DNA of 8,998 nt. It comes from JAJFVC01 sp039698075. Its GTDB lineage: Bacteria; Planctomycetota; Planctomycetia; Pirellulales; Thermoguttaceae. Shown in pieces: positions 6,754 to 8,998 of this stretch. Made by a program: the position numbers and the translations under genes. Below the pieces are notes generated by a model that was given only the letters and a program-made list of their open reading frames with translations, had not been told where the DNA came from and ran no database searches. The stretch is taken from NCBI GenBank assembly GCA_039698075.1, contig JBDKTJ010000051.1, positions 1 to 8,998 on the forward strand, read 5' to 3'. Each line of letters begins with the position of its first letter. Position 1 is the stretch's first letter.

Positions 6754-7872
6754 TCACGCCGCTTCCAGACGCTCCGCAGCGGTCGCCTGCTTCGCATCCC
6801 CCTCGGCGTCGTCCGACTTGCCCCCAACGTCCTGCTCGACCGGACCGTCGTCGCTCATTTGCACCTGCCGGGCCGACCAGGTCTCGGTCCATGCGCATCC
6901 GGCCCACGAAAGTCCGACGCCGAACCCGATCAGCATGGTCTGCTTGCCGGGCTTCAACCGGCCCGATTGACGCAAATCGCGAATCAAAATCGGAATGGTC
7001 GACGAAACCGTGTTGCCGTACTGCTCCAACGCCTCGGGCGTGTGCTCGCGGTCCAGCGAAAGCCGTTCCCGCAGATGTTCGATCATGAAAAGCGTCGCCT
7101 GGTGCATCAGGTACATATCGACCTGATCCCGAGTCCATTGGGCGCCGGCCAACACCCGATCGACCAGCGACGGCACCACGTCCAGACTGAACTTCACCAG
7201 CTCCGGCCCGTCCATGTAAAGACTGCTGGGCCAACGCTTTCGCTTGCGCGGCTGGATAGCGTCCGCCCTGGGTCGCGCGCCGCCCTCGGTCACCAACAAC
7301 GTGTTGGCGCCGCGGCCGTCCGTGCCAAACACAAACGACCCCAACGACGGAACATCCGACTCCTCGACCAACGTGGCCGCCGCCCCGTCGCCGAAAATCG
7401 TCCGCAACGACCGGTCCGTCGGATCGATGTATTTCGTGTAGGTCTCGGCCGTAATCAGCAACACCCGCCGAGCGATTCCCCCGCGAATCAGACCATCGGC
7501 CAGCGACAGCCCATAGACAAAGCCGGAACAGCCGAGATTAAAATCCAACGCCCCGATCGAGGTGGGCAGCCCAAGCCGTTCCTGCATCAAGCAAGCCGTG
7601 GTCGGCAGCACATAGTCGGGCGTTTGGGTGCAAAACAGCAGAAAGTCGATCGTGCTGCGGTCGATGTTGTGCTCGGCGAACAGTTTTTCAGCCGCCGCCA
7701 CGCCCAGGTCTGAAGCGCACTCGTCCGGCGCGGCAATATGACGCTGCCGAACGCCCGTCTTCGCAAAAATCAACGGCATATCCCACTTGGGATACTGGGC
7801 TCCCAGAGTGTCGTTGTCCTCGATTTTCTCGGGCAAGTGGATCGCGATAGGGCCGATCGCACCGAATTTCAT
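6754..7872 (-). CDS. 3-oxoacyl-ACP synthase III (FabH-like, KAS III)
   Basis: This 372-residue thiolase-fold enzyme of the KAS III family condenses an acyl-CoA or acyl-ACP with a malonyl-type extender; the true substrate is not evident. The nucleophile is C115 in DFNLGCSGFVYGL, the histidine is H257 in YLMHQAT (usually PHQAN) and the asparagine is N287 in QYGNTVSSTIP, so the triad is complete. GDGAAATLVE (161-170) and LIGFGVGLSWAG (314-325) are further family signatures. It is about 45-55 residues longer than typical FabH. The excess is a basic insert (about 196-215, with RKRKRW) and a charged tail of about 36 residues rich in Asp, Glu, Gln and Ala after the normal end near TWSAR. The ATG at 7872 has GGAGG 9 bases upstream; the TTG at 7881 would overlap that spacer. 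No acyl carrier protein or other fatty-acid gene is adjacent, so it could serve lipid, secondary-metabolite or polysaccharide acylation chemistry. Confidence 0.92.
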   Translation of the reverse strand: MKFGAIGPIAIHLPEKIEDNDTLGAQYPKWDMPLIFAKTGVRQRHIAAPDECASDLGVAAAEKLFAEHNIDRSTIDFLLFCTQTPDYVLPTTACLMQERLGLPTSIGALDFNLGCSGFVYGLSLADGLIRGGIARRVLLITAETYTKYIDPTDRSLRTIFGDGAAATLVEESDVPSLGSFVFGTDGRGANTLLVTEGGARPRADAIQPRKRKRWPSSLYMDGPELVKFSLDVVPSLVDRVLAGAQWTRDQVDMYLMHQATLFMIEHLRERLSLDREHTPEALEQYGNTVSSTIPILIRDLRQSGRLKPGKQTMLIGFGVGLSWAGCAWTETWSARQVQMSDDGPVEQDVGGKSDDAEGDAKQATAAERLEAA

Positions 7873-7881
7873 CGTCGACAA

Positions 7882-7886
7882 CCTCC
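7882..7886 (-). promoter_or_regulatory. Ribosome binding site of the KAS III gene
   Basis: GGAGG on the minus strand lies 9 bases before the ATG at 7872. It fixes this start against the TTG at 7881, which would leave no spacing. Confidence 0.7.
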
Positions 7887-8224
7887 ACCCAGATAGCCAA
7901 CCACGCTACCCACCAAAGCACGATTTTCAAGGCCACAACACAAAAAACCCGACAAAAACCCCTCCGCCAAGCTAGACTATGCGTCCCCAAACAATAGCAA
8001 ATACTTCCGATTCGAGATATAAGGATACTGGATTTGCCCGATCCTTGCTAGCCCGCATTTTCCGAAGGGGGGCGGTCGCAGATTGCCGGACACCGCCTCG
8101 GCAGCCACGTTCGCGAGCCCCTCATCTTTCCGCTTTCCACCTTCCGACTGAATCCGCTGGCTGCGGTTGGCCGAAAGGAATCGTAGGGGCCGCGCGATGG
8201 CGCGATGGCCGAAACTGCCGCCAG

Positions 8225-8229
8225 GGAGG
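8225..8229 (+). promoter_or_regulatory. Ribosome binding site deciding a GTG start
   Basis: GGAGG, within a longer purine run at 8223-8232, lies 5 bases before the GTG at 8235. The in-frame ATG at 8205 has no such site, so the GTG is preferred. Confidence 0.6.
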
Positions 8230-8234
8230 GGGCC

Positions 8235-8786
8235 GTGTCGATTCTTCGCCAATTACGCCTGCTGTATCTTTGCTATTTCTCCAAACCAGCCGCAGATCGC
8301 TCACTTTTCCGCGCGATTCGCAAAAACGGCATTAAAAAGATCGTCGAGCTCGACGTGGCCGACGGTACGCGCGCCCGGCGGATGATTGACGTGGCCCGTC
8401 TAACCTCGGGCGAGGGCGTCCATTATGTCGGCGTCGATTTGTTCGAGGGCCGCTCGGCCAGCGATCCGCCGGGCCTGTCGCTCAAGGCCGCTCATCAGGC
8501 ATTGCGAACCGACGGCGTCCGCGTCCAACTCGTGCCGGGCGACCCCTCCGATGGTTTAGCCCGGTCGGCCAATTCGCTCGGCAAGGTCGATTTGCTGATC
8601 GTGCCGGCCCGATTCGATTCGCCGTCCTTCCGCCGGATGTGGTTCTTCGTGCCTCGGATGCTGCACGACCGCACCGTGGTGCTGATCGACGAGGCGCTGC
8701 CCGACGGCCGTCGCCGCCTACGCAGAAAATCGGCGTCCGAGATCGAGCAACTGGTCGCCGACGCCGCCGCTCGCCGCGCCGCCTAA
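8235..8786 (+). CDS. Hypothetical protein with methyltransferase-like Rossmann fold
   Basis: This protein of 183 residues has no function I can name. After a basic, amphipathic N-terminus (LRQLRLLYLCYFSKPAADRS) it shows an order like class I SAM-dependent methyltransferases: a strand KKIVELDVADGTRARRMIDV (35-53), where motif I would be, then HYVGVDLFEG (63-72) with D68 where the acidic ribose-binding residue lies, and LGKVDLLIVPARF (115-127) like motif IV. The glycine-rich loop is altered: LDVADG replaces the usual LGxGxG, so SAM binding is uncertain. The C-terminus is basic and helical (RRRLRRKSASEIEQL). It reads as a soluble cytoplasmic protein; there is no signal peptide. The start is a GTG with a strong GGAGG site. 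An ATG at 8205 would add ten residues. It is transcribed alone and ends in a hairpin terminator. I infer a conserved planctomycete family from memory of similar proteins, unverified. Confidence 0.75.
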   Translation: MSILRQLRLLYLCYFSKPAADRSLFRAIRKNGIKKIVELDVADGTRARRMIDVARLTSGEGVHYVGVDLFEGRSASDPPGLSLKAAHQALRTDGVRVQLVPGDPSDGLARSANSLGKVDLLIVPARFDSPSFRRMWFFVPRMLHDRTVVLIDEALPDGRRRLRRKSASEIEQLVADAAARRAA

Positions 8787-8808
8787 GACAACGTGCCGTC
8801 GCGCCATG

Positions 8809-8832
8809 AAAAGCCCCAGAGCGTGGCTTTTT
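8809..8832 (+). terminator. Intrinsic terminator after the methyltransferase-like gene
   Basis: The stem AAAAGCC (8809-8815) pairs with GGCTTTT (8825-8831) around a 9-base loop and ends in a run of five T. It lies 22 bases after the TAA at 8784-8786 and separates this gene from the helicase gene. Confidence 0.65.
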
Positions 8833-8845
8833 GCGTCCGCGTCCC

Positions 8846-8874
8846 TTTCGGTCTGCCGCGGTTAACTCTAAAAT
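8846..8874 (+). promoter_or_regulatory. Possible promoter of the UvrD-type helicase gene
   Basis: TAAAAT (8869-8874) is a fair -10 box, 36 bases before the ATG at 8911. At a spacing of 17 bases the -35 position holds TTTCGG, a poor match. It lies just after the terminator, where a promoter is needed. Confidence 0.3.
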
Positions 8875-8910
8875 GCTGCGCTTCACGGTTTTGCAATAGA
8901 CGATCGCTCG

Positions 8911-8998
8911 ATGGACCTGAATCCTGCTCAGTATGACGCGGTCAACACGCTGTCGGGACCGCTTTTGGTGTTGGCCGGCGCCGGCACCGGCAAAACGC
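8911..8998 (+). CDS. UvrD/Rep/PcrA-type superfamily 1 helicase (N-terminal fragment)
   Basis: Only the first 29 codons are in the window. They contain the two N-terminal hallmarks of UvrD-type SF1A helicases: the adenine-recognising Q-motif in LNPAQYDAV (residues 3-11) and the Walker A/motif I AGAGTGKT (22-29). The connecting LSGPLLVLAG strand is also typical. Such proteins are ATP-driven 3'-5' DNA translocases in repair and replication restart. Whether this one is UvrD, PcrA, Rep or another paralogue cannot be told from the fragment. No clear ribosome binding site precedes the ATG. The gene runs off the right edge. Confidence 0.9.
   Translation, partial: MDLNPAQYDAVNTLSGPLLVLAGAGTGKT

Larger units (their letters stand above)
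7873..8234. other. Divergent intergenic region, no gene recognised
   Basis: About 360 bases lie between the divergently transcribed KAS III and methyltransferase-like genes, so promoters for both are expected here. The stretch 7920-8040 is visibly richer in A and T than its surroundings, with TATAAG and GATACT words at 8018-8029 on the plus strand, but no good -35 box pairs with them. At 8192-8207 there is a perfect tandem duplication of the 8-mer GCGCGATG. I see no tRNA, terminator or conserved RNA motif here. Short open frames in the region have no family features. Confidence 0.4.

Noticed and set aside
6859..7713. 284-codon plus-strand frame opposite the KAS III gene
   Set aside because: It is antisense to a gene with an intact catalytic triad and has no recognisable domain.
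7873..7881. TTG at 7881 as start of the KAS III gene
   Set aside because: It would abut GGAGG with no spacing. The ATG at 7872 has a 9-base spacing and begins at the usual FabH N-terminus.
8205..8234. ATG at 8205 as start of the methyltransferase-like gene
   Set aside because: There is no ribosome binding site before it and it lies in an 8-base tandem duplication. The GTG at 8235 has GGAGG at good spacing. The ATG cannot be fully excluded.
8482..8886. 134-codon minus-strand frame opposite the methyltransferase-like gene
   Set aside because: It is Arg-rich antisense translation that crosses the terminator hairpin and shows no family motif.

Overview
The window is GC-rich, about 60% by eye. 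Its gene families and protein styles look like a planctomycete of the Pirellulales type. This is judged from remembered protein styles, not from a search. The signs are a NodT-like outer-membrane lipoprotein, an RND pump with an enlarged central loop, a ribosomal protein S18 lying outside an rpsF/ssb/rplI cluster, and a methyltransferase-like hypothetical protein.

Layout. Positions 1-5844 hold a tripartite RND efflux operon on the minus strand. It is transcribed right to left in the order outer-membrane channel lipoprotein (4219-5844), periplasmic adaptor lipoprotein (2974-4143), inner-membrane HAE1/AcrB-type pump (2954 to beyond position 1, C-terminus missing). No regulator gene lies next to it. 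Positions 5845-6043 are the leader of this operon. Positions 6044-6272 hold a broken remnant of an amino-acid-type (family 3) periplasmic solute-binding protein gene. It is readable only by joining three frames, and a 10-base repeat suggests how part of it was deleted. It starts 16 bases after rpsR (6289-6564, ribosomal protein S18), which has a good sigma70-like promoter of its own. Upstream of rpsR on the same strand is a FabH-like ketoacyl-ACP synthase III (6754-7872) with an intact Cys-His-Asn triad and an unusual charged C-terminal tail.

A divergent intergenic region (7873-8234) separates this minus-strand block from the plus-strand genes. The first is a 183-residue Rossmann/methyltransferase-like hypothetical protein (8235-8786), followed by a hairpin terminator. 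The second is the first 29 codons of a UvrD/Rep-type helicase, which runs off the right edge.

The three efflux genes work together as one envelope-spanning pump. The other genes are housekeeping or unassigned and share no obvious pathway. I see no mobile element, CRISPR array, tRNA or rRNA, and no convincing new multi-gene system. The most interesting items are the decayed binding-protein gene, the extra predicted membrane helix in the RND pump, the KAS III tail, and the altered SAM-motif protein.
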